Source: Betaproteobacteria bacterium (GTDB lineage: Bacteria > Pseudomonadota > Gammaproteobacteria > Burkholderiales > Burkholderiaceae_C). From it: DNA of 53,000 bases. Under the pieces are notes generated by a model that did no database searches, was not told where the DNA came from, and saw only the letters and a program-made list of their open reading frames with translations. The DNA lies in contig JAGWOZ010000004.1 of the NCBI GenBank assembly GCA_028870715.1, positions 1-53,000 of the forward strand. The letters are read 5' to 3'. Positions 17,482 to 26,148 of the stretch are shown here, in pieces (position 1 is the stretch's first letter; every line of letters begins with the position of its first letter). Position numbers and translations under genes: made by a program.

Positions 17482-18012
17482 ATGCAATACGCCAAGACTC
17501 CAAAGGGCCCGGCTGAAATCCGCGGTCGATCGTTGAGCCGCCCACTGCGCCATGTCGCACTCTGCGTGAATGGCGATCGGAACTCCATGGCCCTCATTGC
17601 ACTTGCGCGGGCCTGCGGGCCACCGGCAGACGCGCTGCAGAAGCTTCGTGGCTTGGGTCTGATCACCGCCGCGGACCCCCGGCCCGACGCAGGAGCGCCC
17701 CGGCGCAATTTGATAAAGAGCCAGAGCGTGTCGGCATTCGATGCGCTGGGGCCCGACACCCTGCAGCCGCTTGAACAGGGTCCCGACGCCGCGGGCGCGT
17801 CCGGCGACGACTACCTGCGCTTCGATGCGCACATGAAGGCACTCCTCGGCGCACACATGGCGCTGCTCAAGGCCGACCGCCTTCCGCTCAAAATCGGGCA
17901 ATGCAATACAGTCGAAGAGCCTCGCGCCCTCCTTCCCGAGTTGGAGGTTGGCCTCATGAAGGCTGCAGGCAGCGGTCGTGCCCGTGCGCTGCTGCATGAC
18001 CTCTCGACTTGA
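17482..18012 (+). CDS. Hypothetical protein, possible winged-helix N-terminus
   Basis: 176 residues, cytoplasmic. The opening QYAKTPKGPAEIRGRSLSRPLRHVALCVNGDRNSMALIALARACG, then ALQKLRGLGLI, resembles hypothetical Burkholderiales proteins with the pattern 'KT.KG..EI......L....R..L..VDG.R....L.........AL..L...GLI', which looks like a small helical or winged-helix module. The C-terminal half (FDAHMKALLGAHMALLKADRLPLKIGQCNTVEE) is helical with no known motif. Natural composition and position 45 bp after the binding-protein gene, same strand, support a real gene. No good ribosome site is seen. Function unknown. Confidence 0.65.
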   Translation: MQYAKTPKGPAEIRGRSLSRPLRHVALCVNGDRNSMALIALARACGPPADALQKLRGLGLITAADPRPDAGAPRRNLIKSQSVSAFDALGPDTLQPLEQGPDAAGASGDDYLRFDAHMKALLGAHMALLKADRLPLKIGQCNTVEEPRALLPELEVGLMKAAGSGRARALLHDLST

Positions 18013-18037
18013 CGAAGCCGGCCAACAGCATCGACTT

Positions 18038-19285
18038 TCAACGGGTGCCGAAAAACCAAGTGCAGACCGCGATCGATGCCACGATCCCTGCCAAGTCCGC
18101 CAGCAGCGCACAGCCCACGGTGTGGCGCACCCGGCGAATGCCCACGGCGCCGTAATACACAGCCAGCACGTAGAACGTCGTCTCGGTGCTGCCCTGCATG
18201 GTGGCTGCGGTGAGTGCCGGGAAACTGTCGACGCCATAATGCTGCATGGTCTCGATGAGCATCGCGCGCGCGGCGCTTCCAGAAAATGGCTTGACCAGCG
18301 CTGTGGGCAGTGCCGCGACGAAATCCGTATTGAGCCCCACGCCCTTCACCACCCAACGGATGCCGTCAATCGCATAGCCCAGAGCCCCCGAGGCACGCAA
18401 CACGCCAACGGCACACAGCATCGCCACGAGGTAGGGCAGCAAGTCACGCGCCACGTCGAATCCCTGCTTGGCACCCTCGATAAAGGCCTCATAAACCGGT
18501 ACGCGCTTGATGGCCCCGGCGAGCAAGAAGACAATGATGACGCCAAACAGCGCCAAGTTGCCAACCAACGATGACGCGTTGGCAAGCGTCGCCGCCGATA
18601 GCGTGCCCAGAAACGCGAGCAGTCCTCCCAGCAGCAGCGCAAGGGCAGCCATATAGGCCAGCGCCACCGGATCCCAAAGCTTGAGGCGCTGCATAAAGGC
18701 CACGCTTAGAAGCCCGACCAGAGTGGAGGCGCTGGTGGCCAGCAGAATGGGCAGGAACACCAACGTCGGGTCGGCCGCCCCCTGCTGCGCACGGTACATG
18801 AAGATGCTTACTGGCAGCAGCGTCAGGGACGAGGCGTTGAGCACCAGAAAAAGGATCTGTGCATTGCTCGCCGTGTCGCTACTGGGATTGAGCGTTTGGA
18901 GCTCGCGCATTGCACGCAGCCCGACCGGTGTGGCGGCATTGTCAAGGCCAAGCACGTTGGCGGCAAAGTTCAGCGTGATGAGGCCGATCGCCGGATGGCC
19001 CTCGGGAACCTCAGGCATCAGACGTCTGAACAGCGGCCCAAGCGCACGCGCAAGTGCAGTGACGAGTCCGGCCCTCTCGGCGATGCGCAGAAGTCCCATC
19101 CAAAGCGTCAGCGTGCCGAACAACAGCAGCATCACATCAACCGAGAGTTTCGCCATCGCGAAAAAGCTTCCGACGATGGCCGCGAACACCGCCGGGTCCC
19201 CACCCAGCAACCAGCGGGCCAGAGCCGCCATCGCCGCTACAAGAAAAAAGCCGAGCCAGAGACGGTTGAGCATAAAGGGGCGCAT
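18038..19285 (-). CDS. SpmA/SpmB-like nucleoside-recognition (Gate) domain membrane protein
   Basis: 415 residues from ATG 19285; the track Met at 19294 is TTG and a third candidate lies at 19273. The protein is almost wholly hydrophobic with roughly ten membrane segments. The N-terminal half (LFGTLTLWMGLLRIAERAGL, ITLNFAANVLGLDNAATPVGLRAM, LNASSLTLLPVSIFMYR) matches spore-maturation protein A. The C-terminal half (FIEGAKQGFDVARDLLPYLVAMLCAVGVLR, GSAARAMLIETM, MQGSTETTFYVLAVYYGAVGIRRVRH) matches SpmB. The two are fused here, as in many non-sporulating Gram-negatives, where the role is unknown. Transport of an unidentified small solute is a guess. It is convergent with the preceding gene (25 bp). 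Confidence 0.88.
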   Translation of the reverse strand: MRPFMLNRLWLGFFLVAAMAALARWLLGGDPAVFAAIVGSFFAMAKLSVDVMLLLFGTLTLWMGLLRIAERAGLVTALARALGPLFRRLMPEVPEGHPAIGLITLNFAANVLGLDNAATPVGLRAMRELQTLNPSSDTASNAQILFLVLNASSLTLLPVSIFMYRAQQGAADPTLVFLPILLATSASTLVGLLSVAFMQRLKLWDPVALAYMAALALLLGGLLAFLGTLSAATLANASSLVGNLALFGVIIVFLLAGAIKRVPVYEAFIEGAKQGFDVARDLLPYLVAMLCAVGVLRASGALGYAIDGIRWVVKGVGLNTDFVAALPTALVKPFSGSAARAMLIETMQHYGVDSFPALTAATMQGSTETTFYVLAVYYGAVGIRRVRHTVGCALLADLAGIVASIAVCTWFFGTR

Positions 19286-19300
19286 GCCGATCAAAATGGA

Positions 19301-19621
19301 TCACCGCATGGTAGGGCTTCGCACCGCGCGGAGGTACCGCGAGCGCTGGCCAGTCATGCCGGCCACCACCTCCCCAAGCACACTGGCCGCGACGCGCTGA
19401 ACCGACGGCCTCGCCTGCGGCAGTTTGGGCTCACCCAACCTGCCGTGCACATTGATCGAGTCCTCGACGCCGGGCGCGTGGTCCCGCGTCCACGCCTTGC
19501 GCTCGCCCGCTGACGAGACCGAGGTGGCAGCCGCATCCCCGTGCCGCGCCTCGACGCACCGGGTCTTCAGCCGTACGTCGTGCAAAAGAGCCTTGCGCCG
19601 AAGGCGTGAGAATTTGAACAC
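19301..19621 (-). pseudogene. Possible degenerate C-terminal fragment of an AsmA-like protein
   Basis: The minus-strand frame ends INVHGRLGEPKLPQARPSVQ, then RVAASVLGEVVAGMTG. This resembles the conserved end of AsmA/DUF748-type proteins ('...v.GtL..P.v.......a.rvAa.vLg.v....'). The upstream part of the frame is arginine-rich and does not look like beta-strand AsmA sequence, and no signal peptide or start is visible. It may be a decayed remnant or a coincidence. The rest of the 19286-19684 gap shows nothing else. Confidence 0.25.
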
Positions 19622-19684
19622 CCCGGGGCTGGATCCGACGCCCGCGAATGCTCCTTCTGGATGTCGTGAATTTCCGGTTGCGGG

Positions 19685-21718
19685 TTAGCGGCGTATCGGC
19701 TTGCGCTTGGGCACAGCAGGCTTGCTGCTCCCGGCACGGGTGCTCGCACGCAGCGTCGGCCGTCCCGATCCCGCAACTGCCTTTGCGCGTGAGACGCCCT
19801 CGACCGGAAGGGTCTTTGACCCCTCGCCAATTGGGCTGAGCTTCAGTTGGTGGCCCAATACCCAGGTTTTCTGCAGGGTTCGCATGACGTCCCGCGGCAT
19901 GCCCGCTGGCAGATCCACAAGGCTGTACTGGTCGCGAATGGCAATATTGCCAATATGCTTGTTATCCAGTCCGGCCTCGTTGGCGATGGCGCCCACCAAA
20001 TTGCGTACTTCCACGCCATGCGCACGCCCCACTTCCACGCGGTAGGTTTCGAAGGCCATCTCGCCGGGCATCGGTTTGCCCCGGCGTGGCGCAGGACGCG
20101 CAGACTGGGCATCGTCTGGCTCATGCACCGCGTGCGCCTTCTCGAGGCGCGCCTCGAGCACCCGCTGCTCCAGTTCGCCAAGTGCTGCGTCAGCAATGTC
20201 GGTGAGACCCCGAGGCTTGGCGCGCGTTGGCTTGGGTTCGCGCGCTGCAGGCGTCACGCGATCGGCTCCATGCACCTCGCGCTCGAAACTCTTCGTGCGT
20301 GGCGCACGCGCTGCTGGGCCTGCAGAGCGCTCCCGGGCGCGGGCGCCCAAGCCTTCGCTGCTCAGTGCAGCAGTGGATTCCGATCCGGGCGCAAGCAGAA
20401 GCGGCTTGCCACCTTGCACCATGCGCGCAAGCGCCGCAGCGATCTCGATGGCCGGAACGTCATGCTCCTGCTCATAGCGTTCGATCAGGCTTTGAAACTG
20501 CTCAAGCCCTTCTTGTTCACGCGCCTCGGTAATGCGATCCAGGAAACGGGCAATGCGCTTATTGTTGACGTCCTGTGTGCTCGGCAACTGCATCGGCGTG
20601 ATGGGCTGGCGCGTTGCCCGCTCGATCGCGCTCAATAAATGCCGCTCGCGCGGCGTCACGAACAAGATGGCCTGCCCGCTGCGCCCGGCCCTTCCGGTGC
20701 GGCCGATGCGATGCACATAGCTCTCCGTGTCTGTGGGAATGTCGTAATTCACCACATGGCTGATGCGATCCACATCCAATCCGCGCGCGGCCACGTCGGT
20801 GGCCACAAGAATGTCGATCTGCCCGTCCTTCAGGCGTTGCACGGTGCGCTCGCGCTGGGCCTGGAGAATGTCGCCGTTGAGTGCTGCCGTGGAAAAACCG
20901 CGAGCCCCTAGCTTTTCGGCCAGTTCCTCGGTGGCCAGCTTGGTCCGAGCGAAGACGATCATGCCATCGAAGGTCTCGACCTCCAGAATGCGCGTGAGCG
21001 CGTCAAGCTTGTGCAGGCCACTGACCATCCAATAACGCTGCTGGACCTGTGTGGCCGTACTGGTTTTGGCCTTGATCGTGATTTCCGCAGGCGTGCGCAA
21101 ATGGGTGCTGGCAATGCGCCGGATCGCTTGCGGCATGGTCGCCGAGAACAGGGCGACTTGGCGCGTAGGTGGGGTCTGCTTCAGGATGGATTCGACGTCA
21201 TCGATGAAGCCCATGCGAAGCATTTCATCCGCTTCATCCAGCACCATGTGCGCCAAACCGTCGAGCTTGAGCGTGCCGCGCTCCAAGTGGTCGATGATGC
21301 GCCCGGGCGTGCCCACCACCACGTGGGCACCCCGCTTGAGCGCGGCCAGTTGCGGTACATAGCTCTGGCCGCCATAGATCGGTAGAACATGAAAGCCCGA
21401 GAGGTGCGTGGCGTAGCTGGAAAACGCCTCGGCCACCTGGATGGCAAGTTCACGCGTCGGTGCCAGCACCAGCGCTTGCGGGTACTTGCGGGCCACATCA
21501 ATGCGAGCCAGGATTGGCAGAGCGAACGCAGCTGTCTTGCCCGTTCCGGTCTGTGCCTGGCCAACCAGATCGCGCCCTTCCAGGAGGATGGGTATGGTGG
21601 CTGCCTGGATGGGCGATGGCGTCTCGTAACCCACGTCGCGTAGCGCCGCCAGGAGATGCTCGGGGAGGCCCAAGTCGGCGAAGGATGCGGGCTGGCTTTC
21701 GGGTGCTGGGCTTGACAT
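19685..21718 (-). CDS. DEAD-box ATP-dependent RNA helicase (CsdA/DeaD type)
   Basis: 677 residues from ATG 21718; the 916-residue track ORF reads back through the divergent ndh gene. All helicase motifs are present: Q motif (FADLGLPEHLLAALRDVGYETPSPIQ), AQTGTGKTA, PTRELAIQ, TPGRIIDHL, DEAD, SAT, and HRIGRTGRAGRSG. After a basic low-complexity linker the C-terminus carries a DbpA-type RNA-binding module: YRVEVGRAHGVEVRNLVGAIANEAGL, IGNIAIRDQYSLVDLP. This architecture fits CsdA/DeaD, which remodels structured RNA in ribosome assembly and at low temperature. DbpA is the alternative, but the length favours CsdA. Single gene. Confidence 0.93.
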   Translation of the reverse strand: MSSPAPESQPASFADLGLPEHLLAALRDVGYETPSPIQAATIPILLEGRDLVGQAQTGTGKTAAFALPILARIDVARKYPQALVLAPTRELAIQVAEAFSSYATHLSGFHVLPIYGGQSYVPQLAALKRGAHVVVGTPGRIIDHLERGTLKLDGLAHMVLDEADEMLRMGFIDDVESILKQTPPTRQVALFSATMPQAIRRIASTHLRTPAEITIKAKTSTATQVQQRYWMVSGLHKLDALTRILEVETFDGMIVFARTKLATEELAEKLGARGFSTAALNGDILQAQRERTVQRLKDGQIDILVATDVAARGLDVDRISHVVNYDIPTDTESYVHRIGRTGRAGRSGQAILFVTPRERHLLSAIERATRQPITPMQLPSTQDVNNKRIARFLDRITEAREQEGLEQFQSLIERYEQEHDVPAIEIAAALARMVQGGKPLLLAPGSESTAALSSEGLGARARERSAGPAARAPRTKSFEREVHGADRVTPAAREPKPTRAKPRGLTDIADAALGELEQRVLEARLEKAHAVHEPDDAQSARPAPRRGKPMPGEMAFETYRVEVGRAHGVEVRNLVGAIANEAGLDNKHIGNIAIRDQYSLVDLPAGMPRDVMRTLQKTWVLGHQLKLSPIGEGSKTLPVEGVSRAKAVAGSGRPTLRASTRAGSSKPAVPKRKPIRR

Positions 21719-21967
21719 GGCTATGATGAATTTGGAGTCGGTTTCTCGGATCGGAAACCCACTGTGATGGAAATTGGGCTGTGCCCCTGCTGCAATTGTG
21801 CGCCAGACCCGGTTGCCGTCGAACCTGCCTGACTGCGGGGGACCCTGCGTGGCCCCCAACGGTCGACTTTTTTCGCACAATAGCAGCTTATCGGCGCTGT
21901 GCATTGCCCTGAACGCGCAAGCGCACCGTCCACGTTTCGTATTTCCGCACGCATGCAAAGGCACACC

Positions 21968-23299
21968 ATGCACTCGCCATCTGTTTCCTCTTCGCTGCCT
22001 CGCATCGTCATCGTTGGGGGCGGCGCGGGCGGCCTCGAACTCGCCACCCGTTTGGGTGACTCCTTGGGCCGGCGCGGCCGTGCCGAAATTACGCTCATCG
22101 AGCGAGGACGCAGCCATCTTTGGAAACCTCTGCTGCACCAGGCGGCCGCCGGAACACTCGACATTGACGACAACGAGCTGAACTACCTTGCGCAGTCCAC
22201 CTGGCATCATTTCAAGTATCGATTGGGCGCAATGGAAGGCCTGGACCGCGCGGGCCGGCGCGTATTGGTTGCGCCGACCCTGGACGATGACGGACGCGAG
22301 ATTGTGCCCCGGCGCAGCTTCGACTACGACATTCTGGTCATCGCTGTGGGAAGCCAGAACAACGACTTTGGCACCCCTGGCGCCGCAGAATACGCCATCG
22401 CACTCGACACACCGGAAGACGCACGACGGTTTCACAAGCGCCTCGTCAATGCCTGCATTGCCGCGAACACACAGGATGGTCCGCTACGCCCGGAGCAGCT
22501 CAAAGTGGTCGCCATCGGCGCGGGTGCCACTGGCGTAGAACTGGTCGCCGAGCTTCACAATTCCACCCGGGTACTGGCCGCCTACGGGTTGGACCGCATC
22601 GATCCAGAGCGCGATGTCCGGCTGAGCCTGGTGGAGGCTGCCCCGCGCATCCTTCCGGCCTTGTCCGAGCGACTGTCTGCTTCGGCGGCAGCTGAGCTTG
22701 CCAAGCTCGGGGTACAAATGCACACGGGCAAGCGCGTCACCGCCGTCACGGCCACCGGCGTGCACACGGCTGATGGAGACTTTCTGCCCGCTGAGCTGGT
22801 GGTCTGGGCCGCAGGCGTCAAGGCCCCGGACTTCTTGCGCGATATCGATGGCCTGGAAACCAACCGAACCAACCAACTCGTCGTCTTGCCCACTTTGCAG
22901 ACGACGCATGATGCTCGCATCTTTGCCATGGGCGACTGCGCCGCCTGCCCTTGGGAAGGGCATGCTGGCAACGTGCCGCCGAGAGCGCAGGCGGCGCACC
23001 AGCAGGCAAGTCTTCTCGTGCACCAGTTGCCGCGCCTGTTAGCAGGAAAACCATTGCAGGCCTTTCGTTACCGGGACTTTGGCTCGCTGGTTTCACTGGG
23101 CGAGCACAGCACCGTTGGAAGCCTCATGGGTGGATTGTCCAAGGGCAGCATGTTCATTGAAGGCCATTTTGCCCGGTTCATCTACTGGCTGCTCTACCGC
23201 ATGCATTTGCACGCGATCCACGGTTTCTGGAAGACGGTGTTTCTCACACTTGCGCGCATGATTTCGCGCACGACTGAGCCCCGGATCAAGTTGCACTGA
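21968..23299 (+). CDS. ndh: Type II NADH:quinone oxidoreductase (NDH-2)
   Basis: 443 residues from ATG 21968, chosen because the FAD-binding strand starts soon after; upstream Mets at 21953 and 21899 are possible. There are two Rossmann motifs: VGGGAGGLELATRLG for FAD and IGAGATGVELVAEL for NADH. PLLHQAAAGTLD, the active-site AQ-motif region RAQAAHQQA and the FAD-ribityl stretch IFAMGDCAACPW are typical of NDH-2. The C-terminal amphipathic or hydrophobic region (FARFIYWLLYRMHLHAIHGF) would attach it to the inner membrane. The enzyme passes electrons from NADH to quinone without pumping protons. It is divergent from the helicase gene with 249 bp between. Confidence 0.93.
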   Translation: MHSPSVSSSLPRIVIVGGGAGGLELATRLGDSLGRRGRAEITLIERGRSHLWKPLLHQAAAGTLDIDDNELNYLAQSTWHHFKYRLGAMEGLDRAGRRVLVAPTLDDDGREIVPRRSFDYDILVIAVGSQNNDFGTPGAAEYAIALDTPEDARRFHKRLVNACIAANTQDGPLRPEQLKVVAIGAGATGVELVAELHNSTRVLAAYGLDRIDPERDVRLSLVEAAPRILPALSERLSASAAAELAKLGVQMHTGKRVTAVTATGVHTADGDFLPAELVVWAAGVKAPDFLRDIDGLETNRTNQLVVLPTLQTTHDARIFAMGDCAACPWEGHAGNVPPRAQAAHQQASLLVHQLPRLLAGKPLQAFRYRDFGSLVSLGEHSTVGSLMGGLSKGSMFIEGHFARFIYWLLYRMHLHAIHGFWKTVFLTLARMISRTTEPRIKLH

Positions 23300-23491
23300 G
23301 CCGCGCCAAAGCGATCGCGTTACGCATGCGCATCGCCGTGGCAACCGACAATTTTGAGCTTGAACTCCTGGCGTCGACCGCCTTTGAAGGTGCTCAAGCG
23401 GACCCGCTCAGCCTCATTCCGAGCCCCGATCCACTCGCAGGCGGCGCTGGGGGGCACAGCATGGCGTGTTGATCAGACGCGCACGATAGGC

Positions 23492-23518
23492 AAAAAAAAT
23501 GCCAAGCAGAAGCTTGGC
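23492..23518 (-). terminator. Rho-independent terminator after the small secreted protein gene
   Basis: On the minus strand GCCAAGC-TTCT-GCTTGGC forms a perfect 7-bp stem with a tetraloop, followed by ATTTTTTTT. It lies about 50 bp beyond the stop codon of the 74-residue gene and is one of the two clearest intrinsic terminators in the window. Confidence 0.9.
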
Positions 23519-23565
23519 CAAGGGGGGAGGAGACAACAACCGGCACGTGACCGGCGAGAGCATTC

Positions 23566-23790
23566 TTAATCTTTTTTCTCGCCTTCTTCTTTCGTCTTTT
23601 CCTGCGCTTTTTCCGGTGCGGAGGCACTGCTCTTGGCCTCCTGCTGAGCGACCGTTGTGGCTTGTGCGGTAGTCTCGGCCGGCATTCCGGCAGCATGAGC
23701 CTGGCCCCACATCATCGAGGCCGCCAACAGAAGGGCGGCGCTCAGTCCAAATGCGAAAGTCCAGAGTTTCTTTGAGAAGGAAGGTTGCAT
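23566..23790 (-). CDS. Small secreted Ala/Glu/Lys-rich protein
   Basis: 74 residues. AAGGA sits seven bases upstream of the ATG. A signal peptide (KKLWTFAFGLSAALLLAASMMWGQAHA) is followed by a short, highly charged, low-complexity mature chain (AAGMPAETTAQATTVAQQEAKSSASAPEKAQEKTKEEGEKKD) with no cysteine. It is probably a disordered periplasmic peptide of about 45 residues. Its own ribosome site and a strong terminator make it a genuine, independently transcribed gene. I recognise no family; function unknown. Confidence 0.78.
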   Translation of the reverse strand: MQPSFSKKLWTFAFGLSAALLLAASMMWGQAHAAGMPAETTAQATTVAQQEAKSSASAPEKAQEKTKEEGEKKD

Positions 23791-23887
23791 GGGTTCGTCC
23801 TTTATCTTGGGCTATCTGATCCAGGATTGAAGGGATGGATCTTTCTGCGACACCCTATCTAAGCACATTACGTGCCAGCATTATTTT

Positions 23888-24027
23888 CAATGCAAAATCA
23901 ATAAGTTATGAACGTTCAGGCAGGCCTGCTGGCATTGGTGCACAGCGAGACGCCGTTTGAGCGCCCCGAACGTCGCCTCAACCCGACGCTTTGCCCGGGG
24001 ATTTCGCAAGGAACTGTTTTTGCTCAC
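23888..24027 (-). pseudogene. C-terminal remnant of a DDE transposase
   Basis: A minus-strand frame too short for the ORF track reads SSLRNPRAKRRVEATFGALK, then RRLAVHQCQQACLNVHNLLILH, then a stop. The R-V-E-x6-K spacing and the 'F..LKRR' context match the last catalytic Glu and E(6)K signature of IS4/IS5-type transposases. The frame is closed by a stop just upstream, so only about 42 codons survive and no inverted repeats are visible. It lies between glrR and the small secreted gene. Confidence 0.5.
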
Positions 24028-24062
24028 CTATTTTGTCGCTTATGAACGACAACGACACGTTG

Positions 24063-25412
24063 CTATTCGCTCGTCTTGAACAACGCCGGTGAAAGCGCGT
24101 GCTTTTGCAACAGCCGGTAGAACTCGGTACGGTTGCGCTGGGCAAGCCGCGCCGCCTCCGTGACCTGGCCACCGGTCAGTTTCATCAGATTGACCAGGTA
24201 TTCACGCTCGAAGCGGTCCTTGGCCTCTGCATAACTCAGAATCTCCGTCGGCTTATTGCGCAGTGCACGCGCCACGAGCGCGGCGGGAATGCGTACCGTG
24301 GTGCACAGCGCACAGCACTGCTCGACGACGTTCATCAACTGCCTGATGTTGCCTGGCCAGTCGGCGCGCATCAGCAAATCCAGGGCCTCGGGCGCAAAGC
24401 CGACGATGCGGCGTCCATGCTTGGGGGCCAGTTTCTCGACGAAGTGCTGCGCAAGCGGACCTATATCCTCGCGGCGTTCGCGCAAGGGGGGAATATGCAG
24501 GTTGACGACGTTGAGCCGGTAGTACAAGTCTTCGCGGAATTGCTGCTGCCGGATGGCCTCCTCCAGATCCCGGTGTGTGGCCGAGACAATGCGCACGTCC
24601 ACGGCGACGGACTGGGCCGAGCCCACTGGTCGGATCTCACGCTCCTGCAGTACGCGCAACAGCTTGGCCTGCAGCGCCAGCGGCATGTCTCCGATTTCGT
24701 CCAAGAATACCGTACCGCCCTGCGCCGTCTGGAACAAGCCCTTGCGCGCCGAATCCGCCCCGGTGAAGGCTCCCTTGGCATGGCCAAAGAGCTCGGATTC
24801 GAGCAGCGCCTCAGGAATGGCGGCGCAATTGATGGCCACGAACGGCCCGCGCCGCCGTGGACTCGCCTGGTGCACAGCGCTCGCCAGCATCTCCTTGCCC
24901 GTTCCCGACTCGCCCTGAATCAACACGCTGGCTTCGCTTGCTGCCACAAGCGCCACCTCGTCAAGCAGCGCGTTCATCAGCGGACTTGCAGTAACGATTT
25001 CTGGGAATCGCTGCTTCGCTGGCTTGCCCACCGCGGGGCTGCCAGTGCCTACCGCGCGTGCGAGCAACGCAAGCAGTTCCGGGGCTTCGAAAGGCTTGGT
25101 GAGGTAGCCAAAGACTCCACTCTGGGCCGCTGCCACCGCGTCCGGAATGGTGCCGTGAGCAGTGAGAATGATGACGGGCAGTGACGGGTCTGTGGAGTGA
25201 ATGCGCTCGAACAGCGCCATACCGTCCATTCCCTGCATACGCAGATCGGTGATGACAGCTCGCGGACGCGCCACGGCCAACCGAGCCAGCGCCTCCTCAG
25301 CACTGGTTACAGGCACCGGTTTGTAACCGGCCGACTGCAGCCGCATGCCCAGAAGGCGCAAAAGATCGGCATCATCATCAACCACAAGGACGCTTGGCGC
25401 AGTCACGCTCAT
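24063..25412 (-). CDS. glrR: Sigma-54-dependent response regulator GlrR (QseF/YfhA)
   Basis: 449 residues from ATG 25412; a GTG at 25424 is an alternative. The receiver domain has the acidic pocket VVDDDAD and phospho-acceptor Asp56 (VITDLRMQG), Thr in LTAHG and Lys in YLTKPF. The AAA+ domain carries Walker A GESGTGKE, the sigma-54 contact loop GAFTGA and Walker B GGTVFLDEIGD. A Fis-type helix-turn-helix ends the protein (GQVTEAARLAQRNRTEFYRLLQKH). The gene follows qseG and glrK, the glrK-qseG-glrR order of E. coli, where GlrR activates the small RNA gene glmY and rpoE. No glmY-like gene is adjacent. Confidence 0.93.
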   Translation of the reverse strand: MSVTAPSVLVVDDDADLLRLLGMRLQSAGYKPVPVTSAEEALARLAVARPRAVITDLRMQGMDGMALFERIHSTDPSLPVIILTAHGTIPDAVAAAQSGVFGYLTKPFEAPELLALLARAVGTGSPAVGKPAKQRFPEIVTASPLMNALLDEVALVAASEASVLIQGESGTGKEMLASAVHQASPRRRGPFVAINCAAIPEALLESELFGHAKGAFTGADSARKGLFQTAQGGTVFLDEIGDMPLALQAKLLRVLQEREIRPVGSAQSVAVDVRIVSATHRDLEEAIRQQQFREDLYYRLNVVNLHIPPLRERREDIGPLAQHFVEKLAPKHGRRIVGFAPEALDLLMRADWPGNIRQLMNVVEQCCALCTTVRIPAALVARALRNKPTEILSYAEAKDRFEREYLVNLMKLTGGQVTEAARLAQRNRTEFYRLLQKHALSPALFKTSE

Positions 25413-25491
25413 GTCGCTGCGCACTCAAGCCTGGACGCAGGCGCCCCGCCCGGATCCGTTTCGGAGGGCGCCTTGTGGGCCCGAAAATCGC

Positions 25492-26115
25492 TCATTTCGC
25501 CTTTCCTGGCCTGCTTTGCGTTCGATCCTGCAATTCGACCTCCAAATTCTTGATCTGGCCGATCTTGTCTTGAAGATCAGCCACCTGCTTGTTGGCGCGC
25601 GCGAGCTCCGTGCGCAACTGAGACAGCTCCAGGGTCTGCCGGCTCAGTCGCTGGATTACCCGAATGAACTGAATCGAGGCTGGGTCATCCGTCTGCGTAT
25701 CCAGCTTACGGAGCAAATCCTGTGCCTGAGTGGCCTCCTCAGTGGTGGGCGCAGCACGGGCTATGAGCAAATAGGCCAATTTGAGCTTGTCGGCAGGGGT
25801 GCGCTGGGCACCGAGCGCCTGCAAGTGCTGCATTTCAGTATTGGCTGCAGCCTGCGATTCGACGGCGATCTTCCGCAAAGTGTCGCCAATCCACGCCATG
25901 CTTAACGGCTCGGGCTTGAACACGGACTGTAAAGCCGTGATGGGGGAGGACGCGGGCTGTACCTTGGATGGTGCACCGGGTACCGCGGCGCTTGCATGCG
26001 GCGGATACGCAGTGTCAGGCCGGGCAGGCTGCTGCAATGGAGCGCACCCTGCCAGAGCCGCAAACACGCTGACGAGCATAAGCCGCCTGAGCAGGAATTC
26101 GGTTGGATGTCTCAT
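25492..26115 (-). CDS. qseG: QseG/YfhG-like lipoprotein of the GlrK-GlrR system
   Basis: 207 residues; GAGG lies four bases before the ATG. The signal peptide LMLVSVFAALAGC gives a lipobox with Cys24. A linker rich in Pro and Ala leads to helical, coiled-coil-prone sequence: LKLAYLLIARAAPTTEEATQAQDLLRKL, and LELSQLRTELARANKQVADLQDKIGQIKNLEVELQ. Identity is low in such proteins; the call rests on the lipobox, helical build, size and position exactly between kinase and regulator. In enterics QseG is an outer-membrane lipoprotein that activates the kinase by contacting its periplasmic part. The gap to glrK is 33 bp and to glrR 79 bp. Confidence 0.8.
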   Translation of the reverse strand: MRHPTEFLLRRLMLVSVFAALAGCAPLQQPARPDTAYPPHASAAVPGAPSKVQPASSPITALQSVFKPEPLSMAWIGDTLRKIAVESQAAANTEMQHLQALGAQRTPADKLKLAYLLIARAAPTTEEATQAQDLLRKLDTQTDDPASIQFIRVIQRLSRQTLELSQLRTELARANKQVADLQDKIGQIKNLEVELQDRTQSRPGKAK

Positions 26116-26148
26116 GACGCCTCGATCAAAAGGATGTGCATCGGCCCC

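Noticed and set aside
24034-24053. TTGTCG-N8-CGACAA inverted repeat near the glrR end as a terminator or transposon end
   Set aside because: The stem is only six base pairs, no T-tract follows, and no partner repeat for the transposase remnant was found.
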